39,407 nt of DNA from Erysipelotrichaceae bacterium (GTDB lineage Bacteria; Bacillota_I; Bacilli_A; Erysipelotrichales; Erysipelotrichaceae), in the NCBI GenBank assembly GCA_900759455.1, contig CAAEVI010000128.1:1-39407 (forward strand), given 5' to 3'. This document shows, piece after piece, positions 16,555-24,431 of the stretch. The notes beneath the pieces were generated by a model that saw nothing but the letters and a program-made list of their open reading frames with translations, ran no database searches and was not told the DNA's origin. The translations under genes and the position numbers were made by a program. Every line of letters begins with the position of its first letter. The first letter of the stretch is position 1.

Positions 16555-17059
16555 GCGTGATCCAGTCCTCTCCTTTGATTACTTCCACACCGGACAAATT
16601 AGGATAACCCAGCTGGCGCAGCACTTCATATACGCTAACCGCTACAGTATTGCTTAGATTCAGGCTCCTTGCGTTGGCAACCATCGGAAGACGCATGCAG
16701 CGCTCCAGGTGCTGTTTTAAGATAGGCAGCGGAATTCCCGTGCTTTCTTTTCCGAAAACCAGATAAATATCTCCCTGCACTTCAGTAAAATCAAAAGCCG
16801 AAGGTGCTTTTTTTCCATATCTGGTCAGAAAAAAGCAATTCTGATCGCCATGTTCTTTCACAAAATCATCCCAGCTGTCAAACAGATCATAGTCTAACTC
16901 TTTTACATAATCCATTCCTGCACGCCGCAGATGATGCTCATCCAGATAGAAACCCAAAGGACCAATCAAATGCAGCTGACAGCCGCAAGCCATGCATGTA
17001 CGCATGATATTCCCTGTATTCTGAGGTATTTCAGGTTCATATAGAACAACATGGATCAT
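16547..17059 (-). CDS. trmL: tRNA (cytidine/uridine-34 2'-O-)-methyltransferase TrmL
   Basis: A 170-aa SPOUT methyltransferase, typical TrmL length. It methylates the wobble nucleotide ribose of leucine tRNAs using S-adenosylmethionine. Motifs: EPEIPQNTGNIMRTC at the N-terminus, LVFGKESTGIP in the middle, and MRLPMVANARSLNLSNTVAV forming the knotted cofactor site. AAAGGAGGGAAAAGA precedes ATG 17059. It overlaps the rdgB stop by 4 nt (ATGA), so translation is coupled. Confidence 0.93.
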   Translation of the reverse strand: MIHVVLYEPEIPQNTGNIMRTCMACGCQLHLIGPLGFYLDEHHLRRAGMDYVKELDYDLFDSWDDFVKEHGDQNCFFLTRYGKKAPSAFDFTEVQGDIYLVFGKESTGIPLPILKQHLERCMRLPMVANARSLNLSNTVAVSVYEVLRQLGYPNLSGVEVIKGEDWITHE

Positions 17060-17646
17060 TCTTTTCCCTCCTTTAAAAAGGCAATAAGCTGTTCCAAAGC
17101 GCGTCCGCGGTGTGATACCGCATTTTTCTGTTCTTCTGTAACATTGGCCAGCGTTGTTTGATACGGAGGATAATAAAAAATCGGATCATAACCAAAACCG
17201 TGATCACCGGTCATTTGCTGCGCGATCTCACCCCGAACAACACCGGTAAATACATGCTCCGTCCCGTCCTCTTCCACATATCCGATGGCACATACAAATT
17301 GCGCTCCTCTTTCTTTGCCATTCACCTGGTCAATAATATACTGATTTTTTACTGCATAGTCTGTGTCATATCCGAGAAAGCGGGCGGAATATACGCCGGG
17401 TGCGCCATCCATAGCATCCACCGAAAGACCGGAATCATCTGAAATAACTGCCGTATGCATCAACTGATGCACAGTACGGGCCTTAATCAAAGCATTTTCA
17501 GCAAAAGTTTCTCCATTTTCCTCAATATCGATTTGTTCCTTTAAATCAAGGAGACTTTTAACAGTGTAACCCAGAGGTTCAAGCATTTGTCTGAATTCTT
17601 CAACCTTATGTATATTGCTGGTAGCAATTAATATTTCTTTCATCAT
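17056..17646 (-). CDS. rdgB: Non-canonical purine NTP pyrophosphatase (RdgB/HAM1)
   Basis: A 196-aa ITPase family enzyme that removes ITP, XTP and dITP from the nucleotide pool. Motifs: ILIATSNIHKVEEF for the triphosphate, ENGETFAENALIKA, ISDDSGLSVDAMDGAPGVYS for metal and base, and GHGFGYDPIF plus SHRGRAL at the C-terminus (here DHGFGYDPIFYY). AGGTGA precedes two adjacent ATGs at 17646 and 17643; either may be used. First gene of a three-gene unit with trmL. Confidence 0.95.
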   Translation of the reverse strand: MMKEILIATSNIHKVEEFRQMLEPLGYTVKSLLDLKEQIDIEENGETFAENALIKARTVHQLMHTAVISDDSGLSVDAMDGAPGVYSARFLGYDTDYAVKNQYIIDQVNGKERGAQFVCAIGYVEEDGTEHVFTGVVRGEIAQQMTGDHGFGYDPIFYYPPYQTTLANVTEEQKNAVSHRGRALEQLIAFLKEGKE

Positions 17647-17760
17647 TTTTCACCTGCCCACAACAATTCTAACAGATTTTATCTTTTTTTACCATGACAT
17701 GCGCCTTTTCCCAATGATATAAAAAAATCAAAAATTTATGTAATATTTTATGCATTTCGC

Positions 17761-17789
17761 TGGAAATCTGTTTCATTTCAAAGTATAGT
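17761..17789 (+). promoter_or_regulatory. Promoter of the rubrerythrin gene
   Basis: TGGAAA (17761-17766), 17 bp, TATAGT (17784-17789), ahead of AAAGGAGG at 17807-17814. The -35 is weak. No clear PerR box was seen. Confidence 0.45.
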
Positions 17790-17822
17790 AGAATTGTTCT
17801 TAATTAAAGGAGGATTTATTTT

Positions 17823-18365
17823 ATGGCTAAATTCGTATGTACAGTTTGTGGTTACGTTTATGAAGGAGATGCAGCGCCTGAAAAATGCCCGATCTGCGGT
17901 GTAGGTGCTGATAAATTCATCAAACAGGAAGGAGAAATGACTTGGGCTGCTGAACATGTTGTTGGCGTTGCACAGGGCGTAAGCGAAGACATCATCAAAG
18001 ATTTACGTGCAAATTTCGAAGGTGAATGTTCTGAAGTCGGCATGTATCTTGCAATGGCTCGTGTTGCTCATCGTGAAGGCTATCCTGAAATCGGTCTTTA
18101 TTATGAAAAAGCAGCTTGGGAAGAAGCAGAACATGCAGCTAAATTCGCGGAACTTCTTGGTGAAGTCGTTACTCCGTCTACAAAGAAAAATCTGCAGATG
18201 CGCGTTGAAGCGGAAAATGGCGCAACGGCTGGTAAAGTAGACCTTGCAAAACGTGCAAAAGAAGCAAATTTGGATGCAATTCATGACACTGTGCATGAAA
18301 TGGCTCGTGATGAAGCTCGCCATGGAAAAGCATTCGAAGGCCTTCTGAATCGCTATTTCAAATAA
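17823..18365 (+). CDS. Reverse rubrerythrin (NADH peroxidase type)
   Basis: A 180-aa diiron protein with its rubredoxin-like iron site at the N-terminus (C6-x2-C9, C22-x2-C25) and the ferritin-like four-helix domain after it (GECSEVGMYLAMARVAHREG, AAWEEAEHAAKF, ARDEARHGKAF). This inverted order marks the reverse rubrerythrins of clostridial anaerobes, which reduce hydrogen peroxide and oxygen with electrons from NADH via partner proteins. AAAGGAGG is 8 nt before ATG. Single-gene unit with its own promoter and a shared terminator. Confidence 0.93.
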   Translation: MAKFVCTVCGYVYEGDAAPEKCPICGVGADKFIKQEGEMTWAAEHVVGVAQGVSEDIIKDLRANFEGECSEVGMYLAMARVAHREGYPEIGLYYEKAAWEEAEHAAKFAELLGEVVTPSTKKNLQMRVEAENGATAGKVDLAKRAKEANLDAIHDTVHEMARDEARHGKAFEGLLNRYFK

Positions 18366-18378
18366 TATATTATATATG

Positions 18379-18414
18379 AATAAAAAACACGTCGGACTGA
18401 CGTGTTTTTTATTC
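18379..18414. terminator. Bidirectional terminator between rubrerythrin and D-aminopeptidase genes
   Basis: Perfect 15-bp arms around loop GGACT, with A-run and T-run flanks, between converging genes. Confidence 0.85.
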
Positions 18415-19230
18415 AAATGCGTTCGCTATCTTTATCATAAAACGCATACGTCGATACAGCTCAGCATAATCGTCTCCTTCGATGCGGACAGTACAAAGAT
18501 CCGGTCGTGTACTTAAAGGCACTCTGGCAACGAAAGCGGCATTGCGTTCTTTATGAAAAGTAATATCAATCACATAATGATCTTCCGGATAAATCTGATG
18601 ATTTTCTGTAACTGACCGGGCAGTCTCTGTCTTGTATTGATGTATCAGATCGAGTTTGGAACAGTTTAAAGCAGTTAATGAGTTTACTGCTTTTTTTGTT
18701 TCTATATAACATAAATTACCCGAAATCTCTTCCTTAAGCTGCTCTTTCAGCAAAGAGTCGCCGCTCACTAAGATGACAGGAACACCAAAAGCCCATGCCA
18801 GATGAGCATTCAGGGCTGCTTCTCCGACTTCCTTACCGTTTAGATTAATACAACGGACCTGTGAGCCCCAAATCGTATGTGCCATAACACCTGGCGTATT
18901 GCTGCGGCAGTGATAGCCAATCAGGCAAACACCTTCAAAATCAGAAGAAATCCCCTCCATCATGCCATACTCTTTATATGCTCCATGAGCACTGATCATC
19001 ATCGCCCTCTCATCCAGCTGGGCAGCGCATAAATTGTCCATTCCACCATGACCGTCATTTACCACCACTTCATCCGCTCCATTTGCAAACAGAGCAGAAA
19101 CGGCCAGGTTAACTTCCATGATCATGTTTTGACGATACTGCTCATATTCCGCTCCCGAACGAACAGTATAAGCACTGTCAGAATTTCCCCAGATGCCCTC
19201 AATATCAGCAGAAAGATAATAACGCTTCAT
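18409..19230 (-). CDS. D-aminopeptidase, M55 family (DppA-like)
   Basis: A 273-aa zinc peptidase. The B. subtilis DppA ligands have clear equivalents: D9 and E11 in SADIEG, H61 in NDGHGG, H107 in GYHCRS, E137 in GEAALNAH; the catalytic histidine matches H118 in AHTIWG. DppA releases N-terminal D-amino acids, chiefly D-Ala-D-Ala peptides, as a starvation function. There is no export signal. It is not next to a dipeptide transporter, unlike B. subtilis dppA. AAGAGG precedes ATG 19230. Confidence 0.9.
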   Translation of the reverse strand: MKRYYLSADIEGIWGNSDSAYTVRSGAEYEQYRQNMIMEVNLAVSALFANGADEVVVNDGHGGMDNLCAAQLDERAMMISAHGAYKEYGMMEGISSDFEGVCLIGYHCRSNTPGVMAHTIWGSQVRCINLNGKEVGEAALNAHLAWAFGVPVILVSGDSLLKEQLKEEISGNLCYIETKKAVNSLTALNCSKLDLIHQYKTETARSVTENHQIYPEDHYVIDITFHKERNAAFVARVPLSTRPDLCTVRIEGDDYAELYRRMRFMIKIANAFE

Positions 19231-19258
19231 CCTATGACCTCTTTTCTATACATGAACG

Positions 19259-19287
19259 ATTATATCACAGCCATGGTAAACAGACAA
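19259..19287 (-). promoter_or_regulatory. Sigma-A promoter of the M55 peptidase gene
   Basis: Minus strand TTGTCT (19282-19287), 17 bp, TATAAT (19259-19264). The -35 lies in the tail of the groEL terminator. Confidence 0.6.
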
Positions 19288-19313
19288 AAAGAGCTGCATA
19301 ACAGCAGCTCTTT
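19282..19313 (-). terminator. Intrinsic terminator after groEL
   Basis: 10-bp arms AAAGAGCTGC / GCAGCTCTTT with a 6-nt loop and T-run on the minus strand. Confidence 0.8.
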
Positions 19314-19336
19314 ACATATCATTTGTTTTGTACTGA

Positions 19337-20953
19337 TTAATACATTCCGCCCTGTGGCATCATCGGTGCAGGGTTATCTTCTTTAATTGCCGCTACGCCT
19401 GCTTCTGTCGTAATAAACAAAGCAGAAATGCTGGCAGCATTCAGCAATGCGCTTCGAGTTACCTTTGTCGGATCGATGATTCCTTTTTCAAACATATCAA
19501 CCCACTTGCCGGCCTTTGCGTCGAAACCGATATTTTCTTCTGCATGTTTTTGTGCATCTACAATTTCTTCTGCATTATAACCTGCATTTTCGGCAATCTG
19601 AGCAATTGGAGCGAGCAGTGCATCAAAGACTACTTTAATTCCCTTTTGAACATCTACAATATCAGATTTCAGCTGGTCCTTCAATGCCACATATGCTTCA
19701 ACCAAAGCAGCCCCGCCGCCAATGACAATACCTTCACTGACAGCTGCACGTGTTGCGTTCAGGGCATCTTCAATGCGAAGCTTCTTTTCTTTCAGTTCGC
19801 TTTCTGTGGCAGCACCGACCTTAATAACAGCAACACCGTTATTCAGCTTGCCAAGACGCTCTGCAAGACGTTTCTTGTCATAATCACTCTTTGTGTTTTC
19901 GATCTGCGCCGCAATTTCATTGCTTCGCTCTTCTACTGCCGCTTTATCACCAGAACCACCGATCATCGTCGTATTGTCTTTTGTAACAACGAGTTTTTTA
20001 ACCTGACCAAGATCAGTAATCTGTGCTTCTTTCAAATCCATGTTCAGATCCTTAGAGAAGAACTTTGCACCGCACAGTACGGCAATATCCTGCAGCAGTT
20101 CTTTCTGATTGTCTCCAAATCCAGGAGCTTTCGTTGCAACTACATTGAATGTTCCACGCAGTTTGTTCACAACCAGTGTAGAGACAACTTCATTCTCGAA
20201 GTCTTCAGCAACCAGCAGCAAAGGTTTGTTTGACTGCAGTACTTGTTCCAACAAAGGAAGAATTTCCTGAATATTACTGATTTTCTGATCAGTAACCAAA
20301 ACATAGGCATTTTCCATTTCCACCTGCATTTTTTCGCGGTCACTTACCATATACGGAGATACGTATCCTTTGTCATACTGCAGACCTTCACTGATTTCAA
20401 GCTCTGTTTCAAAGCCGTTTGACGTATCAACGCTGATCACTCCGTCACGGCCTACTTTATCCATTGCTTCTGCAATAATTTCACCAACTTCACTGCTGCC
20501 GGCAGAAATAGTGGCAACGGAAGCGATATCATTTCCCGTTTCAACTTTGCGTGATTTTTCTAAAATGTGTTTTGCAATTTCTTTACTTGCCATTTCGATT
20601 CCTTCACGCATCAAAACGGGATTTGCGCCTTTTTCTACTGCTTTCAAACCGTTTTCGATCATGCTCTGTGCAAGAATCGTCGCTGTAGTAGTTCCGTCAC
20701 CGGCTGTATCATTCGTCTTATTGGCAACTTCATATACCAGTTTTGCGCCCATATTCTCAAACTTGTCTTCCAGTTCGATTTCTTTTGCAATGGAAACACC
20801 GTCATTTGTGATCAGCGGAGAACCATATTCTTTCTCCAATACCACATTACGTCCTTTTGGACCTAAAGTAACGCGAACCGCATCTGCCAAAATATTGACA
20901 CCTTTCAGCATTGACTCACGAGCATCTTTTGAAAAACGTACTTCTTTTGCCAT
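19337..20953 (-). CDS. groEL: Chaperonin GroEL (Hsp60)
   Basis: A 538-aa group I chaperonin that folds proteins in a double ring capped by GroES. Seen: MAKEVRFSKDAR start, VTLGPKGRNVVLEK, DGTTTATILAQ (ATP site), the apical domain stretch ISNIQEILPLLEQ, and a C-terminus ending PAPMMPQGGMY; the long Gly-Gly-Met tail is absent. Two adjacent ATGs (20956, 20953) follow AGGAGGAATCA; the second gives the family-standard MAKE. It is co-transcribed with groES. Confidence 0.98.
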   Translation of the reverse strand: MAKEVRFSKDARESMLKGVNILADAVRVTLGPKGRNVVLEKEYGSPLITNDGVSIAKEIELEDKFENMGAKLVYEVANKTNDTAGDGTTTATILAQSMIENGLKAVEKGANPVLMREGIEMASKEIAKHILEKSRKVETGNDIASVATISAGSSEVGEIIAEAMDKVGRDGVISVDTSNGFETELEISEGLQYDKGYVSPYMVSDREKMQVEMENAYVLVTDQKISNIQEILPLLEQVLQSNKPLLLVAEDFENEVVSTLVVNKLRGTFNVVATKAPGFGDNQKELLQDIAVLCGAKFFSKDLNMDLKEAQITDLGQVKKLVVTKDNTTMIGGSGDKAAVEERSNEIAAQIENTKSDYDKKRLAERLGKLNNGVAVIKVGAATESELKEKKLRIEDALNATRAAVSEGIVIGGGAALVEAYVALKDQLKSDIVDVQKGIKVVFDALLAPIAQIAENAGYNAEEIVDAQKHAEENIGFDAKAGKWVDMFEKGIIDPTKVTRSALLNAASISALFITTEAGVAAIKEDNPAPMMPQGGMY

Positions 20954-20966
20954 CATTGATTCCTCC

Positions 20967-21230
20967 TTACGCAACTACTGCCAGAATATCTTCATCGGCA
21001 ATTACAATATATTCTTCATCATCCATTTTTACGCGTGTACCAGAATATTCTTTATACACTACTTTGTCGCCTACCTGGTACCCGGCATCTTTGCAGCCAT
21101 CTCCAATGGCCTCTACGACACCAATACTTGGTTTATTTTTATTTTCACTTGTCAAAATGATGCCGCTTGCTGTCTTATTTTCGATTTCTTCTTTTTTCAA
21201 TACTACATTGTCATGTAATGGTTTCAGCAT
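20967..21230 (-). CDS. groES: Co-chaperonin GroES (Hsp10)
   Basis: An 87-aa lid of the chaperonin: MLKPLHDNVVLKKEE, TASGIILTSENKNKPS (mobile loop), IGDGCKDAGYQVGDKVVYKEYSG, DEEYIVIADEDILAVV. The open frame runs 25 codons further upstream through the operator region; ATG 21230 is chosen because AAAGGAGGAATTAAA precedes it and it matches the family start. The groEL start lies 13 nt after its stop. Confidence 0.97.
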   Translation of the reverse strand: MLKPLHDNVVLKKEEIENKTASGIILTSENKNKPSIGVVEAIGDGCKDAGYQVGDKVVYKEYSGTRVKMDDEEYIVIADEDILAVVA

Positions 21231-21250
21231 TTTAATTCCTCCTTTAGAAA

Positions 21251-21277
21251 TTAGCACTCTTGACATCTTACTGCTAA
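21251..21277. promoter_or_regulatory. CIRCE element 1 (HrcA operator)
   Basis: TTAGCACTC-N9-TACTGCTAA; the right arm differs at two positions from the consensus GAGTGCTAA. It lies between the transcription start and the groES ribosome site. Confidence 0.85.
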
Positions 21278-21285
21278 CACAGTCT

Positions 21286-21313
21286 ATTATACTCAGTTTT
21301 AGCACTTTGACAA
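21286..21313 (-). promoter_or_regulatory. Sigma-A promoter of groESL
   Basis: Minus strand TTGTCA (21308-21313), 16 bp, TATAAT (21286-21291), bracketed by two CIRCE elements. Confidence 0.8.
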
Positions 21314-21325
21314 CCCTTCTGCTAA
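21299..21325. promoter_or_regulatory. CIRCE element 2 (HrcA operator)
   Basis: TTAGCACTT-N9-TTCTGCTAA, covering the -35 hexamer. Slightly degenerate arms but exact N9 spacing. With element 1 it brackets the promoter. Confidence 0.75.
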
Positions 21326-21387
21326 TATTTTTTTGTTTTTTCTTTTATGCTGACATCCTCATTATCAAACGAAACCGGACAGTAAAC

Positions 21388-21423
21388 AAAAAGCCCTTTC
21401 ACATAATAATGCGAAAGGGCTTT
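21388..21423 (-). terminator. Intrinsic terminator of the thrS operon
   Basis: 11-bp arms (AAAGCCCTTTC / GAAAGGGCTTT) with a 12-nt loop; Ts follow on the minus strand. Confidence 0.75.
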
Positions 21424-21457
21424 ATTACCTTTTTGCAGTTTGATCTTCAATAAAGAA

Positions 21458-22381
21458 TTATTTAGCAATCAATGTATCTAAATCTACGCTGATACCGAAA
21501 ATATCGGCAAATTTCTGCAGATCCTGTTTTGCCTGAGAAGCGTCAACATAACGAATATTTTGACGCGTCCATGACTTAACAGCTACTTCTGCATTAGGAA
21601 CTCCCAGCTGATCAACTCCTACCTCTTCGATCTTTGCCTTCAGGGCGGACTGATCACTGCTTGTTTCATTCGCAAATGTTTCGATGGCTTTTAAAACATC
21701 GCTCAGTGATGCCTTTTCTCCTTTTTTTACAAAGATAGCAGCCTGCGGATATCCGCTGTCTGCAGAGATATCATTTTTTTGCGCATACAGTTGTTGAAGA
21801 TTAGCTATCACTTTTAAATCTTTGCCATTTTGTTTTGCTTTTGCAATAGTAGCAGTAGCGACCGGCTCTGCTAATAAAGCAACATCGGCTTTTCCGGATA
21901 ACAGCTGCGACTGTGCATCGCTTACTGCATTGTAATAAGTAAGTTCAGGAACAATGTTGTCCACATCAACAGCATTTTCCAATACCAGCTGAGGAACAGC
22001 ACCTTCACCGAATGCAGCAAAGTTTCCCTCTTTTGTTAATGCATCTTCATCTTCAGCAACCAGGTACAAATTGCCCCATGTAATAACAGCAGCCAATTCG
22101 TAATTATCCATGCCTTTCGAAGATAATGCCATGCCAAGATTGCTTGGCGCTACAATCACATCATATTCACTATCCGCTTTTGCCAGTTCGCTCTGCAGCA
22201 CGTCACTGCCGCTGACAATATCGACGGATGAAACATTTTCTTGACCGAATGCTCCCAGAACACCAAGCGCAGGTGCTCCTGACGGAGCCAGAATCTTTAC
22301 CTCTTTATTTTGTGTCTGTGCACATCCTGAAATTGAAAGGGCCAGCAGAGCCGCACATAAAATTTTCCCTATACGTTTCAT
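21458..22381 (-). CDS. Substrate-binding lipoprotein of an ABC transporter (NMT1/ThiY-SsuA type), orphan
   Basis: A 307-aa lipoprotein with lipobox SISGC (Cys20) and a type II periplasmic-binding fold: VKILAPSGAPALGVLGAF near the start, DVIVAPSNLGMAL in the first lobe, VALLAEPVATATIAKAK in the second. The ligand cannot be read; relatives bind sulfonates, thiamine precursors or similar small molecules. No permease or ATPase is adjacent, which is unusual. It overlaps the thrS stop by 4 nt with its AAGGAG site inside thrS, so its expression is tied to threonyl-tRNA charging through the T-box. Confidence 0.78.
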   Translation of the reverse strand: MKRIGKILCAALLALSISGCAQTQNKEVKILAPSGAPALGVLGAFGQENVSSVDIVSGSDVLQSELAKADSEYDVIVAPSNLGMALSSKGMDNYELAAVITWGNLYLVAEDEDALTKEGNFAAFGEGAVPQLVLENAVDVDNIVPELTYYNAVSDAQSQLLSGKADVALLAEPVATATIAKAKQNGKDLKVIANLQQLYAQKNDISADSGYPQAAIFVKKGEKASLSDVLKAIETFANETSSDQSALKAKIEEVGVDQLGVPNAEVAVKSWTRQNIRYVDASQAKQDLQKFADIFGISVDLDTLIAK

Positions 22382-24114
22382 GCTTTTTTCTCCTTAATTT
22401 CAGTTACAAATGCTGCAACTGCCTCAGACAGCGGAAGCGTTATGCTTTCCTTCTGTCCTGAACGACGGATCGTTACTGTTTTCTCACTGCATTCGCCATC
22501 CCCGACAACGATCTGCACCGGAATTTTCTGCAGCTGAGCCTCGCGAATACGATAACCGAGTTTTTCATTTCGATCATCCACTTCGCAGCGAATTCCGCTT
22601 GCTTTCAGTGCTTCAGCCACCTGATGTGCATATTCTCCATGTACCGCACTCAGTACAGGAATGATTTCCACCTGTTTCGGTGCCAGCCACATTGGGAAAT
22701 GTCCGCCGTAATGTTCAATCAGAATACCGATGAAGCGCTCAATGGATCCGTAAATAACACGATGCAGCATGACCGGACGCACTTTCTTTCCATCCTTATC
22801 TACATAAGTGCAGTCAAAGCGCTCTGGCAGGTTCATATCCATCTGGATTGTTCCGCACTGCCATACACGTCCCAGGCTGTCCTTGATATGGAAATCCAGT
22901 TTCGGTCCGTAGAAGGCTCCGTCTCCTTCGTTGATGCGATATGTTTTTCCCGCAGCGATACAGGCATCACCAAGCGCCTTCTCACATTCATCCCAAACAG
23001 AAACTTCACCCATGAAATCTTCCGGACGCGTAGAAAGCTCAATATCATAAGTCAGGCCGAAAATAGAATACATGCGGTCAATAAAACGAATTAAACGCTT
23101 AACCTCTTCTTCTACCTGATCATAACGCATAAACAAGTGGGCATCATCCTGTGTAAACGTGCGAACTCGGAATAAACCGTTCAATGCTCCGCTGGCTTCA
23201 TGACGGTGTACCTGTCCCAGTTCTCCCACACGCAGCGGGAGATCCTTATATGAATGCAGACCGTTATTATACACTAACATGGCTCCCGGACAGTTCATTG
23301 GTTTGATGGCAAATTCACGATCATCAACCATTGTCGTATACATATTTTCTTTGTAATGTCCCCAATGACCGCTTGTCTCCCAAAGTTCCTTGCTCATCAT
23401 AATTGGAGTTTTGATGAACTGATAACCTTCCTTTGTATGTTCTTCATACCAGAACTGCTCAAGCACATTTCTTAAGATCATGCCATTTGGCAGAAAAATC
23501 GGCATTCCCGCCGCATACTCGCTCATCATGAACAATCCGAGCTCACGTCCGAGCTTTTTATGATCACGTTTTTTTGCTTCTTCCAAAAGCTGCAGATGTT
23601 CCTCCAGATCTTCCTTTGTTTCAAAGCAAACACCATAGACACGCTGCAGCATCTTGTTGTTTGCATCACCTTTCCAATAAGCTCCGGAATGTTTCAGCAG
23701 CTTAAAGTTCCGGCACTGTTTTACTGTATCCACATGAGGTCCGCGGCAAAGATCCACAAATTCGCCCTGACGATAAACCGTAATATTACCATCATCCAAA
23801 TGACTGATTAAATCCAGCTTATATTCATCGTCCTTAAATAATTCCAGTGCATCTGCCTTTGAAATTTCCTCGCGAACGATACGCTTCCCGTCTTTAGCGA
23901 TCTTTTTCATCTCTTTTTCGATTTTAGCCAGATTCTCTTCTGTAATTTTTTTATCTCCGAGATCCATATCATAGTAGAATCCTTCCGAAACAACCGGTCC
24001 TACCCAGAACTTTGCCTGCGGATAAAGACGTTTGACTGCCTGCGCCATCATATGGGCACATGAATGATTCAATTTGCTTAACTGTTCGTTTTCTTTAATG
24101 TCAACCATACACAT
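22378..24114 (-). CDS. thrS: Threonyl-tRNA synthetase lacking the TGS domain
   Basis: About 578 aa. It charges tRNA-Thr. The protein begins directly with the N2 editing domain (LNHSCAHMMAQAVKRLYP, with the H-x3-H metal motif), then the catalytic core: KPMNCPGAM (zinc cysteine), FRVRTFTQDDAHLF (motif 2), ERFIGILIEHYGGHFPMWLAP (motif 3), and the anticodon-binding domain to the end. Full-length bacterial ThrS is about 640 aa with an N-terminal TGS domain of ~60 residues, absent here; the space upstream is occupied by the T-box terminator, so it is not an annotation error. ATG 24114 follows AAAGGA closely; ATG 24108 is an alternative. Confidence 0.95.
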   Translation of the reverse strand: MCMVDIKENEQLSKLNHSCAHMMAQAVKRLYPQAKFWVGPVVSEGFYYDMDLGDKKITEENLAKIEKEMKKIAKDGKRIVREEISKADALELFKDDEYKLDLISHLDDGNITVYRQGEFVDLCRGPHVDTVKQCRNFKLLKHSGAYWKGDANNKMLQRVYGVCFETKEDLEEHLQLLEEAKKRDHKKLGRELGLFMMSEYAAGMPIFLPNGMILRNVLEQFWYEEHTKEGYQFIKTPIMMSKELWETSGHWGHYKENMYTTMVDDREFAIKPMNCPGAMLVYNNGLHSYKDLPLRVGELGQVHRHEASGALNGLFRVRTFTQDDAHLFMRYDQVEEEVKRLIRFIDRMYSIFGLTYDIELSTRPEDFMGEVSVWDECEKALGDACIAAGKTYRINEGDGAFYGPKLDFHIKDSLGRVWQCGTIQMDMNLPERFDCTYVDKDGKKVRPVMLHRVIYGSIERFIGILIEHYGGHFPMWLAPKQVEIIPVLSAVHGEYAHQVAEALKASGIRCEVDDRNEKLGYRIREAQLQKIPVQIVVGDGECSEKTVTIRRSGQKESITLPLSEAVAAFVTEIKEKKA

Positions 24115-24119
24115 TACAT

Positions 24120-24350
24120 CCTTTCCATAAAAAAAGACAGAACTCAAAGGACGTTCTGTCAACCGCGGTACCACCTTTGTTCATACGCCTCACAGGCATA
24201 TGCACTCTTCACCGTTAACGCCGGATACGGCCCTCTTTTCAGGGGCAACTCCAAGGTAGTAAGAGCAGGATTCCTTCAAAAGGCTTTCACCAGCCGCCTT
24301 TCTCTCTACATGTGATTTCCTGTTCCCATGTCCTTTTCTCTGTTGATATT
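24120..24350 (-). promoter_or_regulatory. T-box riboswitch leader of thrS
   Basis: The conserved T-box sequence AAAGGTGGTACCGCGGTT lies on the minus strand at 24161-24178, followed by a terminator hairpin (arms 24136-24143 and 24153-24160) and a run of Ts (24128-24135). Uncharged tRNA pairing stabilises the antiterminator and allows thrS transcription. In stem I, between paired CAGGA/TCCTG and CAAC/GTTG segments, the 3' strand contains ACTACC; either triplet encodes threonine, with ACC the more likely specifier. Stem I pairing was judged by eye. Confidence 0.92.
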
Positions 24351-24353
24351 ATT

Positions 24354-24382
24354 ATCATAATCACTACCGGCGGCATTGTCAA
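24354..24382 (-). promoter_or_regulatory. Sigma-A promoter of thrS
   Basis: Minus strand TTGACA (24377-24382), exactly 17 bp, TATGAT (24354-24359), directly upstream of the T-box leader. Confidence 0.85.
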
Positions 24383-24394
24383 TTGATTTGCCTA

Positions 24395-24431
24395 AAAAAG
24401 AAAAAATGCGCTGACACTGTACAGCGCATTT
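24395..24431 (-). terminator. Intrinsic terminator after DUF2207 gene
   Basis: 10-bp arms AAATGCGCTG / CAGCGCATTT, 8-nt loop, T-run on the minus strand; overlaps the stop codon. Confidence 0.8.

Noticed and set aside
19544..20233. Long plus-strand frame antisense to groEL, and a second at 20370-21218
   Set aside because: Cysteine- and phenylalanine-rich translations typical of the reverse strand of a conserved gene; groEL is certain.
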